From contig CM055319.2 in assembly GCA_029255685.2 (NCBI GenBank), positions 29,607,568-29,671,567 on the forward strand: a stretch of DNA of 64,000 nucleotides, given 5' to 3'. The DNA is from Silene conica (taxonomy: Eukaryota > Streptophyta > Magnoliopsida > Caryophyllales > Caryophyllaceae). The notes under the pieces were generated by a model. The model was not told where the DNA came from. It did no database searches and saw only the letters and a program-made list of their open reading frames with translations. How positions within the stretch are numbered: the first letter of the stretch is position 1; every line of letters starts with the position of its first letter. Positions 1 through 12,759 of this stretch are shown piece by piece. The position numbers and the translations under genes are program-made.

Positions 1-1189
1 CGAATTAAATCGGTGAACTCGATAATTATAATTGACACGGTCGTTTTTAACGATTTAAACTAATATGCATGTTTATGGCGATTTGGCTATGCATGCAAAC
101 ATATAAAATAATGCAAAAATAAAAGCAATAAAGCAATAAATCCTAGTATGGCCTTCCTAGTAATAGTAAAAACTAATTAACTATTACAAATTCGGAAACC
201 AACTCCATGGTCCCTTGAACTTCATTGGCACGCCATCCAAGAAAACACCGTCTTGTCAGAACTCCCTTCCGTATGGCACCGTCTTTTGGATCTCCGGAAT
301 TACAATAAAATAATATACATACTCTATTGTAAAACTGAAAATAAATTACAAACCCGTGATACGAGATCACATAAATTACAACCGAATCAATATTCCCTTT
401 CATTACGGGTAATATTGATTAAAACTAAGGTCATACTAAGAAAAATTACATAATTCCAAATTATATAAATAACATTCAAAATATGACATTCATATTAAAT
501 AAATTGCAATAATAAAATATGTATGCACATGCTCAATTTTTAATGCCAAATCGCCTTATGGGAGCAAATATCTCATATTTGTTTACGGTTTTTTTTACGG
601 ATATGCGCGATTTTAACTATTAAAATCATCAAAATTACATAAATCTCATTTATGTCCAAGTTAATCATCCTAACTTACTTTAGGAATCAATGTTTAGTCT
701 CCACTAATATTTGATCATGATCTAACTTGATTTTGCATTATTGTTCATAAATTACTTGTATTTTCGGGAAAAATAAACAAAATACGGCCAAATGAGTCAA
801 TAAAACTCGAAATTTAAAATTCCAAAATTTTAAACTTTCTGGAAATTTTCTAAAAATTCAGAAATTAATAAAATGGTCTTTTGCAAATGTTTATGGTTTA
901 TTTCTTAAATAAATCGTATAAAAGCCGTTTTTATGGTTTAAAATCCGATTTAAATTATAAAAACTTGCAATAATTTGCCCTAAAATTTTAGTCATCCTAA
1001 AATATATATATATATCTGAAAATGACCAAAAATTACAGACCATACTCGAAATTTTATTTTTACGACTCATAAATCACGATTATTAGCTAATTAACTCATT
1101 AAAAATTAATAATCATAAAAACAGAAACTTTTTGATATCCAACTTTTAGATCTGATGTTCCTATCATATAAGACATCTATGGGTAAAAT

Positions 1190-1690
1190 TTCATGCCATA
1201 ATATTAAGATTAACTATTTTTAACACAATAAGTCATTATATAGCCGATTTCAACTATTAAAATCATAAAACATGCATCACTTGAGAATAAATTCTCAAAA
1301 ATTACATACATTCTGTAAATATTTCATGTGACATTGTGTTAAATTTTTTATGGCAAAATTCCAACTATAACTATTAAAGTCGAACTTGAGTCACTATTAA
1401 TCCGATTTTTACTATAAAAATCATTAATCATGCAATACAAGTCCAATAAATCCGAAAATTTATACAGGTATTTTATATATTGCATGTGACTTCTCATAAA
1501 AATTTTAAGGTCAAATTCGAAATATAACCTTATATACCCATTTTTACTCATATTATGACTATTTATCTCATAAAATTCATAATCCATGCATATTAACTCC
1601 ATTTCTTACGAAAAATCATATACAATATATTAAATATGCATGTGAGAACATATCAAAAAATCTCGGCCAGAAACTATTTTTAACTATTTT
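1190..1690 (-). repeat. Degenerate tandem repeats in the leader of element A
   Basis: The leader holds roughly 150-170-bp imperfect units, each with an 'AACTATTAAAATCAT'-like block followed by a 'CATGTGA' block (near 1250-1330, 1370-1495 and 1530-1650). The same kind of array is seen in the leader of element E at about 54140-54600. It is AT-rich and non-coding. The unit borders were placed by eye. Confidence 0.5.
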
Positions 1691-1937
1691 TCCCATTAAT
1701 TGTTGTTTAAAACCGATTTAAACTACAAAATATACAAATAAATATGAAAATGAACAATAAAAATCCATAAAATTATTTTTATGTCCTAAAACCATTATAG
1801 AAACAGAAACTTTAACATGAAAAATTATTTTGTGATTTATCATAATAAATACAAAATATTTCGAAAATTCGAAATATATATGTTAATCCGTTTTTAACAT
1901 AAATCATGAATCCGATCATGCATGCAACAACCGTAAT

Positions 1938-1949
1938 GCTCTGATACCA
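1938..1949 (-). other. Primer binding site of element A
   Basis: On the minus strand this reads TGGTATCAGAGC, complementary to the 3' end of plant initiator Met-tRNA. It lies 2 nt from the inner LTR edge. The same 12-mer and spacing are used by element E (53890-53901). Confidence 0.9.
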
Positions 1950-1951
1950 AT

Positions 1952-3268
1952 TGTTGGGAACTTAGTTCCTGATTTTATTCTCAAATCAAATGTGAGTTTT
2001 GTTTCTTTAAGTTTAGTCATAAAACTTAAATGAATCTTATGCATGCATGATGATATCATAAGATGTGATAGTCCTTACATTGGTTTTAGAAGGTTTATAC
2101 TCAATAATCACCTATTATTTGAGTCTTCAAATAACCGAAATCCTCTTGTAACGATCTAACAAAAATCGTCTCCTAAAGGTGCGTATCAAGGACCCGATCT
2201 CAAACTAATACAAATTTTGTTACTAGAAAATTAGTATTAGTATTCTAGAAATATGAATAATATTACCCCTAATATTATTAGTATGGAAATAATTATTTTC
2301 TTAGTAAAAACTATTTTACTTAAGAAAATGGGAGAATGGAGTTGTAGTATGAATGTGTTAGTGAGATTATTAAGCATCCACCAACAATAATCACTTAGCC
2401 AAAAACTAACATATAATTAGTGTGTAGTGAGTGTGTTTATATAAGCACATAAGCTTGCTTGTGCAAGTATTATGGCTAGCCAAAGAAGCAAAGAAGAGCC
2501 TATGCATGGCCTCTTACACAATGCCAAAAGGAACAAAGATGCCTTACATGTTCCTTACACATCTTACACACCTTTGAACACTTACACACTCAATCACAAT
2601 GCACACACAACCTCAATACTACCTCTATACTACACGGCTGAAATGGGGTTAAAATTGACCCCATTTTATCTTTGTCAATTGTGTTAATTTGTAATATGTC
2701 ACACATGTTGCATAACACATGACCCAATTTGTTAATTGTGCAATTTTAACTATTAAAATTCATAATTTACAAATTCATTACATTTAAATAATAATTCCAA
2801 TATTTCGAAATTATTATTGTATAAAATGTAATATCATAATTTTAATTACAACTCTTTGTAATTTTATGATCAACCGTGTTCATTCTCAATTTAATCGTTT
2901 CCCAAACGAATAAATAAAAACCGAGTAATAAAACGATTTTATTACTTTGACTATTATTATTATAATCCCATTATAAAATATTCGTTATATAAAATCATTT
3001 CCAAAATTTCTAGTTATTAATTAATTTGTATCCAATACAATATTAATTAATTAATTATTCCATTGAGACGGAATTCCCTAAAGATATGACCTTAAGGGAT
3101 CAACTGATCACCTCCATCATATGACGATAATGTCAAACTCTAGACAGCCAATCATTATCGGTAAATGTTGATCAGTCGACTTTAAAAGAGTAACACTCCC
3201 AGTTGTGTTTCATTCTAATGAGTTTTAATTACGTCAACACACTATTGTCGAGGACACTTCCTCCAACA
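1952..3268 (-). repeat. 5' LTR of element A (1,317 bp)
   Basis: In plus coordinates it begins TGTTGGGAACT at the primer-binding-site side and ends CTCCAACA at 3268, so on its own strand it is bounded by TG...CA. Its U3 start (TGTTGGAGGAAGTGTCCTC) is related to the U3 start of element E's LTR. Confidence 0.85.
2436..2443 (-). promoter_or_regulatory. Probable TATA box in LTR of element A
   Basis: A CTTATATAAAC stretch on the minus strand, in an LTR position comparable to the TATATATATA box of element E's LTR. It is the best candidate for the start of the genomic transcript. Inferred from sequence only. Confidence 0.45.
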
Positions 3269-4010
3269 ATAATGTCATTGGACATTGCCATCCTGACAGA
3301 TGAGGAACCGATGACCATAACAAATGTTAGCTCCGAAGCCGAAAAGTGTCGTTACCAGGCTTGGGAGAAATCTAATAGGTTGGGTTTAAACCTTATGAGG
3401 ATGACAATGGCTGACAACATTAAGCCCTCCATGTCTAAAACAGAGAAAGCAAGGGAATTCATGCTCAAAGTAAAGGAGTGTTCACAGTCGGATTTAGCTG
3501 ACAAGTCAAATTGTTGGTAGTTTAATGAGTGAGCTGACTACTAAAAGATTTGACTGGTCTCAACTGATTCATGATCATGTGACGCACATGTCTAATCTGG
3601 CAGCAAAATTGAAGGCTTTAGGGATGGATGTAAGTGATACTTTTTTGGTACAATTCATCATTAACTCTCTACCTTATGAGTTTGGCCAGTTTCAGGTGAA
3701 TTATAACACCATTAAAGATAAATGGAACTATCAAGAGTTAAAAGCCATGCTTATACAGGAGGAGGGGAGATTAAAGAAGATGAAAGATCAAGCAGTTCAG
3801 TTCCTGAGTCATGATGGTGCCAGCAGCAGTAAGGCTAAACCGAGTAAGAAGGGTAAGAATGGTAAGAAGGGAAAGTCTTTCTTTAAAGGACCTGAAAGTG
3901 CGATCCAGAAAGAAAAGAAGTGTCATTTTTTGCAAGAAACCTGGACAGTTTAAGAAGGATTGTCCTAAAAGGAAGGCATGGTTCGAAAAGAAAGGTAAAC
4001 ATTATAGTTT
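3269..4010 (+). pseudogene. Element B gag (partial, broken)
   Basis: Gag of a Copia element, lacking its N-terminus because element A has been inserted there. The first readable part has the 'AEKCRYQAWEKSNRLGLNLMR'-type gag pattern (partial here). After a break near 3520 the frame resumes (3525-3953) with the UBN2-type segment, including 'LAAKLKALGM' and 'INSLPYEF'. A basic linker then leads to a CCHC zinc knuckle at 3921-3960. The knuckle is damaged twice. One extra T in the run 3926-3931 shifts the frame inside the motif. The residue that should be His is Gln (C-x2-C-x4-Q-x4-C). Nucleocapsid function is therefore doubtful even if the shift were a sequencing error. Confidence 0.8.
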
Positions 4011-5911
4011 TGTTTGCTTTGAATCAAATCTTATAGAAGTACCTAATAATACTTGGTGGTTAGATTCTGGTGCACCTACTCATATTTCTCACATTAAACA
4101 GGGATATCGTATGATCCAGCCAATAAAAGGAGCTGAACAGTTTGTATCCATGGGAATAGGATGAAGGCACGCATTGAGGGCATTGGGACTTACAGATTAA
4201 TCTTAGACACTGGTTGTCATATAGATCTTACAGATTGTCTCTATGTACCCGATTGTGCTAGAAATCTTGTATCATTAAGTAAATTGGATAATTTAGGTTT
4301 TAATTGCAAGTTTGGACATGGTGTATTTTCTATGTACCGTAATGAATACTTTTATGGTAGTGGTACTTTGATTGATTCACTTTATAGGTTCAATCTTGAT
4401 GTTAAATTTTCTGATTCCTTGTTTTATGTTGAGAGTCAAGGTATTAAACGTAGTGCATCAAATGAAAAATCAGCTTACTTGTGGCATCAAAGGCTAGGTC
4501 ACATATCCAAAGAAAGGTTAACGAGGTTGGTAAAAGATGAAATTCTACCTCAATTGGATATTAGTGACTTAGATGTGTGTGTAGACTGCATTAAAGGTAA
4601 GCAGACTAAACATACAATTACGAAATCAGCTACAAGGAGCTCTCAGCTTTTAGAAATTATACACACCGATATTTGTGGACCTTTTGACGCTCCATCTTGG
4701 AGTGGTGAAAAGTACTTTATCACTGTTATAGATGATTTGTCGCGGTATGGTTTTACTTATTTCTTGCATGAAAAGGCTCATTCTGTGGATGTCCTTGAGA
4801 TATTCATAAATAAGGTGGAAAGGCAACTAGAAAAGAAAGTAAAAAATTGTGAGGTCTGATAGAGGTGGTGAATTTTATGGAAGGTTTACTGAAAATGGAC
4901 AATGTCCTGGTCCATTTGCAAAGCTACTTGAAAGTAGGGGTATTTGTGCACAATATACAATGTCCGGTACACCTCAGCAGAATGGTGTTGCTGAAAGGCG
5001 GAACCGTACTTTAATGGAAATGGTTAGGACTGAAGTAATTGTTCTTTACCTCCTTCACTAAGGATTTATGCATTAAAGACAGCAACCTATGTTTTAAACC
5101 GTGTTCCTAGTAAAGGAGTTCCTAAGACTCCTTTTGAACTATGGACGGGAAGGAAACCGAGTTTAAGACATCTTCATGTCTGGGGTTGCCCAGCTGAAGT
5201 AAGGTTGTATAACCCAAATGAAAAGAAGCTAGATCCTAGGACAGTTAGTGGTTATTTCATTAGCTATCCTGAAAAGTCAAAGGGGTATAGATTTTACTGT
5301 CCTAATCACAGTACGAGAATAGTAGAGACTGGAAATGCTAGATTCATTGAGAATGGTCAAACTAGTGGGAGCATTGACTCACGAAAGGTGGACACTAAAG
5401 AAATTCGGGTTGAAGTTTCTTCTCCTGAAATTGCACGTGAAATTGTTGTACCAATTATGCTGTTACAGTCAAATGACATAATGGAACAACAAGAAAATGA
5501 GGTGCAAGACCCACAAAATGACAATAACAATGATGATCAAGTCACAATTCAAGGGGAGAATAATAATAATATGTCACGTGAACAGTCAAGGCAACCTGTA
5601 AGGAGAAGAAGGGTAGTCAATGTTCCAGAGGAACAATTAAGGCGATCTATAAGAGAAAGAAGCCAGATGACTACGAGACATATAACATTGAATGTGACTT
5701 GAGCATTAGTGAGCATCCCGTCTCATTCCATAAGGCCATGGAAAGTGATAATTCTGAAAATTGGTTAATTGCCATGAAGGAAGAGATGAAATCTATGGAT
5801 GACAACAAGGTATGGGACTTAGTAGTGTTACCTGAGGGTTCTAAGGCCGTTGGGTCGAAATGGGTCTATAAGACCAAAAGGGACTCTAAAGGTAACATTG
5901 AAAGATATAAG
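4011..5911 (+). pseudogene. Element B pol, first part: protease, integrase, start of RT
   Basis: Follows gag. The protease shows the active-site triad in 'WWLDSGAPTHISH' (about 4054-4093). Integrase starts with the HHCC-type zinc region (LWHQRLGHIS ... CVDCIKGKQ, about 4480-4605). The catalytic core follows: first Asp in 'IHTDICGPF', second in 'RSDRGGEF', Glu in 'NGVAERRNR' (to about 5005). A frame shift sits in the A run 4841-4846, between the first and second catalytic Asp. A further shift follows near 5045. RT begins at about 5700 with the 'WLIAMKEEMKSM' and 'VGSKWVYKTKRD' region and stops at 5911, where solo LTR S1 was inserted. Order and motifs are those of Copia pol. Confidence 0.85.
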
Positions 5912-7058
5912 TGTAATACTCCGTATTTTATAATATTTTATATTTCTATATTTAATAATTATATTTCTATATAATTATTAAATTGACGATAGTTAATTCA
6001 TCGGATAAGTATTATTTGTTTTTTTAGATTTTATATGTTGAGGGTAACATGATAAGTATGCGTATTAGTTATATATATATCGTGTTTTAAGTATACGCTT
6101 GGGCCTCAATTTACATACACGTCAAAGCAGCCCATTTCGTTTCAAACAAACAATTAACACAAACACTCACACCCTCTATGTCGTCCAAACTTAAGCAACA
6201 CCAAAAACCCTAAACCTAGCCCATCGACACACAACCCCTACCCTCACTTTTATGCCGCCACTTCAGAGGGTAGGAAGGGGGGTTCACGCGGTGGTCTAGG
6301 GCAGTCCAAGGTGGGTCGTTCACGCAGAGAAGGAGGTACGGCTGATCTGTCGTTTTCTTCGTCCTTTTCCTGTTCTCTTCCAATGTTTTGCATCAGTTTT
6401 GAAGAGTATTTCATGGTTAATTGTTTCTGATAATTTCCTAGACTTAATCTATGATGTATAATGATTGTATGTTGGTTATGGGGATGTCATCTTTAAACCC
6501 CTAGGGCTGTCGTGGGCGGTGTTTGTCGTCGGTGTCAGTCTCTTTGTCGTTTTCAGAACAGAGTCACGAGCAGGGAGTATTCGCGTATGGATTCGACTGG
6601 TCCTTTGGGCATGGTGGTTATGGTTGTTAGGATAGGTTTTTAGAGTGTAGTGAGGGGTTTTGAATGGTGGTTGTCACGGTGGTTGTGGTGGTTCAGGGCA
6701 GTTGTTATCAGGGTTCGCGTTTTGGTGGTTCTCAACGTAAAACAGAGACGGTTGTATGGGTCATGACCAGGGGTGTTTGGGATCAGTGTCGCAGACTGCT
6801 AGGGTCGAGTTAGGTTCAGGGGTTGGTGTTAGGTGGTTCACCTTGTTGCACGGGTAGCAGCCATGGAGGAGTAACGGCGGTTCCGGTGGTTTAAGGGGTG
6901 TCGAAGGGATCGGTAAGTAGGCTGGTTGCTAGGTTGCGGGTAAGGGCGTGTTGAGTTGTTGTGGCTGTTTGGTCGGTTCATGCTTTGGATATGGGTGGGT
7001 TTAATTATTGTTATTGTTGTTATGATGCTTATTATCGTTATTTACTACATTATATTAT

Positions 7059-7070
7059 TATTGTCATTAG

Positions 7071-7104
<34 letters not shown>

Positions 7105-7110
7105 GATATT
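7059..7110 (+). repeat. (TTA)n microsatellite in solo LTR S1
   Basis: A near-uninterrupted ATT/TTA trinucleotide run. Related tracts occur at the corresponding place in the LTRs of C (about 29588-29614) and H (about 49109-49163), so it is an ancestral, length-variable part of this LTR family. Confidence 0.85.
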
Positions 7111-7811
7111 GTTGATTTGTGCTTGGAGTATATTAGTTTATTAAAGTTATTAATAATTGTTATTAGTCTTATTATTATGGTAATTGGTGTTTGTATTAAA
7201 ATGGGTGGTTGTTGTTAGTAATAATGTTGATAGCGTGATTAGATTATTATTAGTGTCGTTATGATTTGTAATGGCATGGTAAGGATGTTTCGATATTCGA
7301 TATTACTATTGTTTTTAGTACTAGTCATACTATAAGCGGTTGTTATGGGTAATATGTTGTCAATGGGCATTGTGGTTAATATTGGTTACTTATATTGATT
7401 TAGTAATTAGTCGATTGTTTGACCCTGCTATAAATAGTAAGTCTAAACATAGTAAGGTTATAATTGGTCAATGATAATTGACAAGTATATGAGCATGTTT
7501 TATGAATATGAAGGGTAATGTATTATGAGTATATACTCATGGACATGACCGAATATGTTAGTAGTGTTTTCTTGCTCGGATAGACTTTGATATTAAGTAA
7601 TATTATAGGAATTGAGTTCAAGGTGGAAACTTCTAGCAGCTGTACGGTTGACATCGATATCCTGCAATTTGAGGTAGGGGAAATATATTATGATTCATGT
7701 TATGACATGAAATGTGTAAGTGATGCGTATTACGAGTTTGATATAATTGATTATTACTGTACTGTGGATTGTATTATTTTAATGATCACTGTGGAGATCG
7801 GGAGGTGTGAA

Positions 7812-7867
7812 ATGGGTCTTGTGATATGGGTCTTGTGATATGGGTCTTGTGATATGGGACTTGTGAT
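7812..7867 (+). repeat. 14-bp tandem repeat, four copies
   Basis: Unit ATGGGTCTTGTGAT repeated four times (starts at 7812, 7826, 7840 and 7854; the last has one substitution), followed by looser GTGTGATGGAAG-type repeats to about 7935. It lies within the solo LTR and has no apparent function. Confidence 0.85.
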
Positions 7868-8352
7868 ATGGCCATGGGAGGTGTGGTGTGATGGAAGTGT
7901 GGTGTGATGGAAGGAGGGGTGTGATGGAGGTGAAGTGGATGATTGGGTCTTATGATATGGAGATGGAGGAGGATGCATTTTTTACTGTTGTTTATGTCTT
8001 ATTTATCTTTCTACTCAACCTCGTGGTTGACCCTGTGTATTCGTGTGACACCTGTGATGATCCGTGATGGGGAGCAGTTTGACAGGAAAGATGGTGCTGC
8101 CGGAGCATGGGATGGTGTGAGCACTTGGATGGACCAACTTAGATGTAGATCGCCTACTTTGTAGTTATCAGTCGTACTTTAATTCCGCTGTATTGTATTT
8201 GTAACATCAAAGCTAAAATTTTATCAGTTTTTATATAAGTACTTTGGTTTGTTTTACTTTGTTATTCACTGCCTCGGATATTCCGAGATGGTAACAGCTT
8301 AATTTACTGAGGATGTCTTGCTAAAGGCTCCTTAATAAATCGGGGTATTACA

Positions 8353-9745
8353 ATAAGGCTCGACTTGTTGCCAAAGGTTTCAATCAGAAGGATGGTATTG
8401 ACTATAAGGAAACTTTCTCTCCGTTGTCAAAGAAAGATTCTTTAAGAATTGGTTTGGCTTTGGTAGCTCATTATGATCTAGAGCTTCATCAAATGGATGT
8501 AAAGACCGCCTTTCTAAACGGTGAGCTTGAGGAAGAAGTATATATGGACCAACCTAAGGGATTTCTATCCCCGGGTAATGAAGATAAAGTGTGTAGGCTG
8601 AGAAAGTCAATATATGGACTAAAACAAGCTTCTAGACAATGGTATTTAAAGTTCAATGATACCATCACGTCATATGGATTTGTAGAGATTATTGTTGATC
8701 GGTGTATCTACATTAAGATAAGTGGGAGTAGATTTGTTATTCTAGTCTTATATGTTGACGATATGATATTTTACTTGCTGCAAATGATCTAGGCATGTTG
8801 CGTGATGTAAAGAAATATCTGTCTAAGAACTTTGAAATGAAAGATATGGGTGAGGCATCTTATGTGATCGGAATTGAAATTTTCCGTGATAGATCACAAG
8901 GATTGTTAGGGTTGTCTCAGAAAGCTTACATTGACAAAGTTTTAGAGAGATATAGAATGAATGAATGCTCTGCAGGAATAGTTCCTATACAGAAAGGGGA
9001 CAAATTTAGTAAAATGCAATGTCCCCGTAATGAATTGGAACGAAAATAAATGGAGAAAATTCCTTATGCATCGGTGGTTGGGAGTTTGAACTATGTTCAG
9101 ACATGTACTCGGCCCGATATTAGCTTTGCTGTTGGAATGATGGGTCGGTATCAAAGTAATCCTGGGATGGACCACTGGAAGGCTGCAAAGAAAGTCCTTA
9201 GGTACTTTCAAGGCACTAAGGAGCTCATGCTTACTTATAGGAGATCCGATCATCTTGAGGTGATTGGTTATTCAGATTCAGATTATGCCAGATATGTTGA
9301 TAGTAGAAAATCAACATTTGGCTACTTGTTTCTTTTAGCTGGAGGAGCAGTATCATGGAAAAGTGGGAAGCAGTCTGTCATTGCTACTTCTACTATGGAA
9401 GCCGAATTTGTGGCATGCTTTGAGGTCACTATTCAAGCATTGTGGTTGCGAAACTTTATCTCGGGACTTGGGATCGTAGATAGTATAGTCAAGCCGCTGA
9501 GAATTTATTGTGATAATTCTGCAGCCGTCTTCTTCTCTAAGAATGATAAATACTCCAAGGGTGCTAAGCACATGGAATTAAAGTTCTTATCGGTCAATGA
9601 GGAGGTACAGAAGGAAAGAGTGTCTTTTGGGCATATTAGAACGGATAAGATGGTAGCCGATCCATTAACTAAAGGATTACCACCCAAGGCGTTCATTGGC
9701 CATGTAGAACGCATGGGTGTTGTATCAAAGGCCTTGTTATTATAA
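8353..9745 (+). pseudogene. Element B pol, second part: RT and RNase H
   Basis: Resumes directly after the ATAAG duplication, with the reading continuing from the part before S1. RT motifs are 'QMDVKTAFLNGELEEEVYM' (about 8491-8550), 'SIYGLKQASRQW' (about 8610) and the catalytic 'YVDD' (about 8750-8762). A frame break follows near 8790. RNase H is readable at 9050-9745, with 'GYSDSDYA', 'SWKSGKQSVIATSTMEAEF' and the C-terminal 'KMVADPLTKGLPPK'. A stop (TAA, 9047-9049) separates the two. The domains are otherwise well preserved, which suggests moderate age. Confidence 0.88.
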
Positions 9746-9884
9746 AGAAGTATGCTTGTTATATATGTGACATCTAGAATTCACTTATAGTATTGTTTCT
9801 GTTATATAATAGACATGTTAATAATCATTATAGTATGAGTATACATCATAGTTACTTGATTACATGTGACTAATTGTGAGAATT
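9746..9884 (+). other. Element B 3' non-coding, first part
   Basis: AT-rich sequence after the RNase H stop, cut at 9884 by the insertion of element C. It continues at 31223. GAATT at 9880-9884 is the left copy of C's target duplication. Confidence 0.7.
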
Positions 9885-12759
9885 TGTAACACCCCCATTT
9901 ATTTAAGAGCCTTTAGCAAGACATTCTCAAATAAATAGAGCTGTTACCATCTCGGAATGTCCGAGGTAGTGAATAACAAAGTAAAACAACCAAAGTACTT
10001 TATAAAAACTGATAAAATTTAAACTTGGTTATTACAGTTACTACATAACAGAAAAGAAAATACAACTGATGACTTCTCTAGATGTGATATAATTCTAAGT
10101 CGGTCCAAAGTACGCATCTCACATTCATGCCCCAGCTCCTAGCTCATCTTTCCCTGACCTGCAGAATCTACTCCCCATTCCGGATCATCGTAGGTGTACA
10201 CGAAAACACTGTCAACCTCACGGTTGAGTAGGGTAACACAAAAATTATAATGCAACAATTATGATATGCAAATGCAATGATATGCTCGAGCTCAATCTCA
10301 ATCTCAAACTCATACCCTTGCACCAAGCCATACCGAACCTCCCGGCAGACTATAATCGGTCGTCACCGAACACCAGCTCAATAGCTGATAAGACACCAGG
10401 CCTGGTCTGCAGAACCACCCTGGGCTTTATATCAGAACAATATCTGACCATAACTTTCTCAATAACCAATGCATATGCTATGCTTATGAATGCCACATTA
10501 TAATTATTTAATCATGCTATCAACTACTGAAATACTCATGCCATTGACAATAATCCACAATTAATCCAACCAATATCATTCTTATATAATTCATGCTTGC
10601 ATCCATCACATACAAGGCAACATCCTTTCATAACACATCACAGAGTAAACATCCATTCATATCACTTCATAAAGTATAGTGTCAGTGTATCCTACCTGGA
10701 TCGCAAATCTACAAATCACAATCACCGTCTAGTAACGTTCCTCCTCAATTTCAAATCCTATAAATATTACTTGCATCAAATTCTATTCACAAGCCAATTA
10801 CTACCAACTAATTATAAGCTTACTAAAAATAACACTTACTAAATATAGGACTTACTAAAAATAATACTTACTAAAATATAGCGTTCAATCATTAACCGAC
10901 TATGACTAATTAATTAAAACTTACTAAATATAGACTTGCCCAAAATAGCTTATGGTCAATTAATCGAGAATTAATAATTCAATGTCATAACAATATAGTC
11001 ATGAATAACTACAACCATAACAATTAGACTAATTACCAAAACATGATTAATACTACTAATAATAATTATTAATAGCTTTAATACTAATATCATCAAAGCA
11101 TTAACATCAACATAAACATAAAATTGTAATAATAATATTAATAATAATGATAATGAAACACCAATCATAACAAGACAATATCAACAACCAACAAAGAAAT
11201 CACGCAAAACAGCCCCTCAACTTTCAGACCCCTCGACACCAAGTCCCCCTGACAGCCCCTAAACACGGCCCTATCAAACACCCTAGCCGTGCCTACACCA
11301 CCACCAATCCACGGTGGCTGCCACCAATGCACCATTATTCATCTATTGGTACCACCCACAACCCCTGACTCGTCCTCAACGACCCTCGATATCAGCCACA
11401 AACAGCCACCCACAAACGACCTGTAACCGAATCCATGTACCTGTTTCGTTCATACCCTGTACAAACGCCTCCAACCGCCAACTATCACCACGCTAACCAC
11501 CAACCATCACTTCCCTCGACAATATACACCACCAACGACACCCTGGTGGAAGACACCAGGCTTCGACCCTAGCCAACCCTATGAAACAGACCCCACAAAA
11601 CTGGTGTACACAACCCCCCTATTCCCGTATTCTGCACTGTCTTATTACCTACCCTATTATGGACTGCCACGGTTGTTTCTAGACCACCACACACTACCCC
11701 AGCACCACCCAGGCAGCCTACTAATACCATTCTACCAGGACTCACGAACCCACAACCAACCTTGAACCAGGAATGTGATTAAAACGCAATAGAAAACAAA
11801 ACAGAGTAAAACACGTATAACAGCGCATCAAATCTGTGATTACCAACGACTTTTATGGTGACTGATGTAACAGTTACGATGGCCCTATGGTTATTTGAAG
11901 ATGACAAGCATGTTATACATACTACAGAGATTACACACGACAATAATACTCATGGTCGAAGGCCTGAAAAGTACGAGAAAAGGCGTGTTAAACTTACTAT
12001 GGCGCAGGGAAGAAACAATGATGGTAAAGGCTGTCCTTGACTCGTTTTCTATCTCTTTGTTCTTCTCACGGGGCTAAGGTGATTGTTTTGTTTTCATGGT
12101 GAAGGGAGGCAGGAAGGGATGGAGGCAGTAAGGTGAAAAGGAGAAGTAGGGTTTGTGTTATTGATGTCGATGAAGGGGTAATGTGTATGTCGATAGGTAG
12201 AATTAGGGTTTATTTTGTTTTCATCCCATTATGGACTACACGGTTATCACCACCCATCAAGCATCAATGGTAAGCCCCAACCCATCACGCATCCCGAGAG
12301 TCCATATCACTAAATCTCGTTTTCAACCCGTAGCTTAAACTTAACGAAACCCGTAACTTAAAATTAACGAGTACGTATAATTAATTATACGGATTAAATT
12401 ATGTAATTAGTATTAGTAAATATTAATTAAATTAGTTATAAGAATATATATAAAAATTAGGATATAAATATAATTATGAATTAAATAATAAAACAAGTAT
12501 AAATGAGAAATAAATATAAAATATGTAATATATATTTAATTATAAATATATTATCAAAATAAAGAAATACGAATGAAATGTCATTTTATGAAATAACCGT
12601 CAAATATAAAATGATTATGAAATAGGAAATAATCGTAGAAATACAATTTATAAAATAACAATAGTTTACGTAAAATACTTTATAAATATTCCATTTGAAA
12701 TACTTGTATAAAACACGGTTCGACTGCCGTTGACCGAGGCTAATATACGGGGTATTACA
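9885..12759 (-). repeat. 3' LTR of element C (2,875 bp)
   Basis: Bounded by TGTAACACCCCC and GGGGTATTACA in plus coordinates. It carries the hairpin CTCGG-AATGT-CCGAG (9951-9965) near its own 3' end. The ORF at 10261-10503 recurs at 28723-28965 only because the LTR is duplicated. The proline- and threonine-rich frames around 11300-11500 are not recognised proteins. Confidence 0.9.

Larger units (their letters stand above)
1..3268 (-). mobile_element. Element A: Copia LTR retrotransposon, 5' part (leader and 5' LTR), E family
   Basis: A minus-strand Copia element that runs off the left edge of the window. Read on its own strand it shows a 5' LTR, an iMet-type primer binding site and a long AT-rich leader. 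The leader matches that of element E: the block at about 200-300 (minus) resembles E's 55560-55690, and the LTR starts share a TGTTGG...GTGTCCTC pattern and the block that contains TAATGATTGGCT. The element sits directly against the gag of Copia element B at 3269, so it inserted into B. The target duplication cannot be checked because the other end lies outside the window. No protein-coding part is present here, so it is unknown whether this copy carries pol. Confidence 0.85.
5912..8352 (+). repeat. S1: solo Gypsy LTR (2,441 bp) inserted in element B
   Basis: Starts TGTAATACTCCG and ends CGGGGTATTACA, flanked by the 5-bp direct duplication ATAAG (5907-5911 and 8353-8357). There is no internal region, so two LTRs have recombined to leave one. 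Its 3' end (about 8240-8352) aligns with the reverse complement of element C's LTR end, including the hairpin CTCGG-loop-CCGAG and 'GTCTTGCTAAAGGCTC', so S1 and C belong to the same LTR family. It contains a (TTA)n tract and 14-bp tandem repeats. ORFs inside it are by-products of these low-complexity stretches. Confidence 0.93.

Noticed and set aside
6956-7218. Ile/Leu-rich ORFs that look like membrane proteins
   Set aside because: They are translations of the (TTA)n tract inside solo LTR S1, in two frames at once.
10261-10503. 80-aa ORF conserved at 28723-28965
   Set aside because: Conservation comes from the two LTRs of element C, not from selection on a protein; no start or domain supports it.
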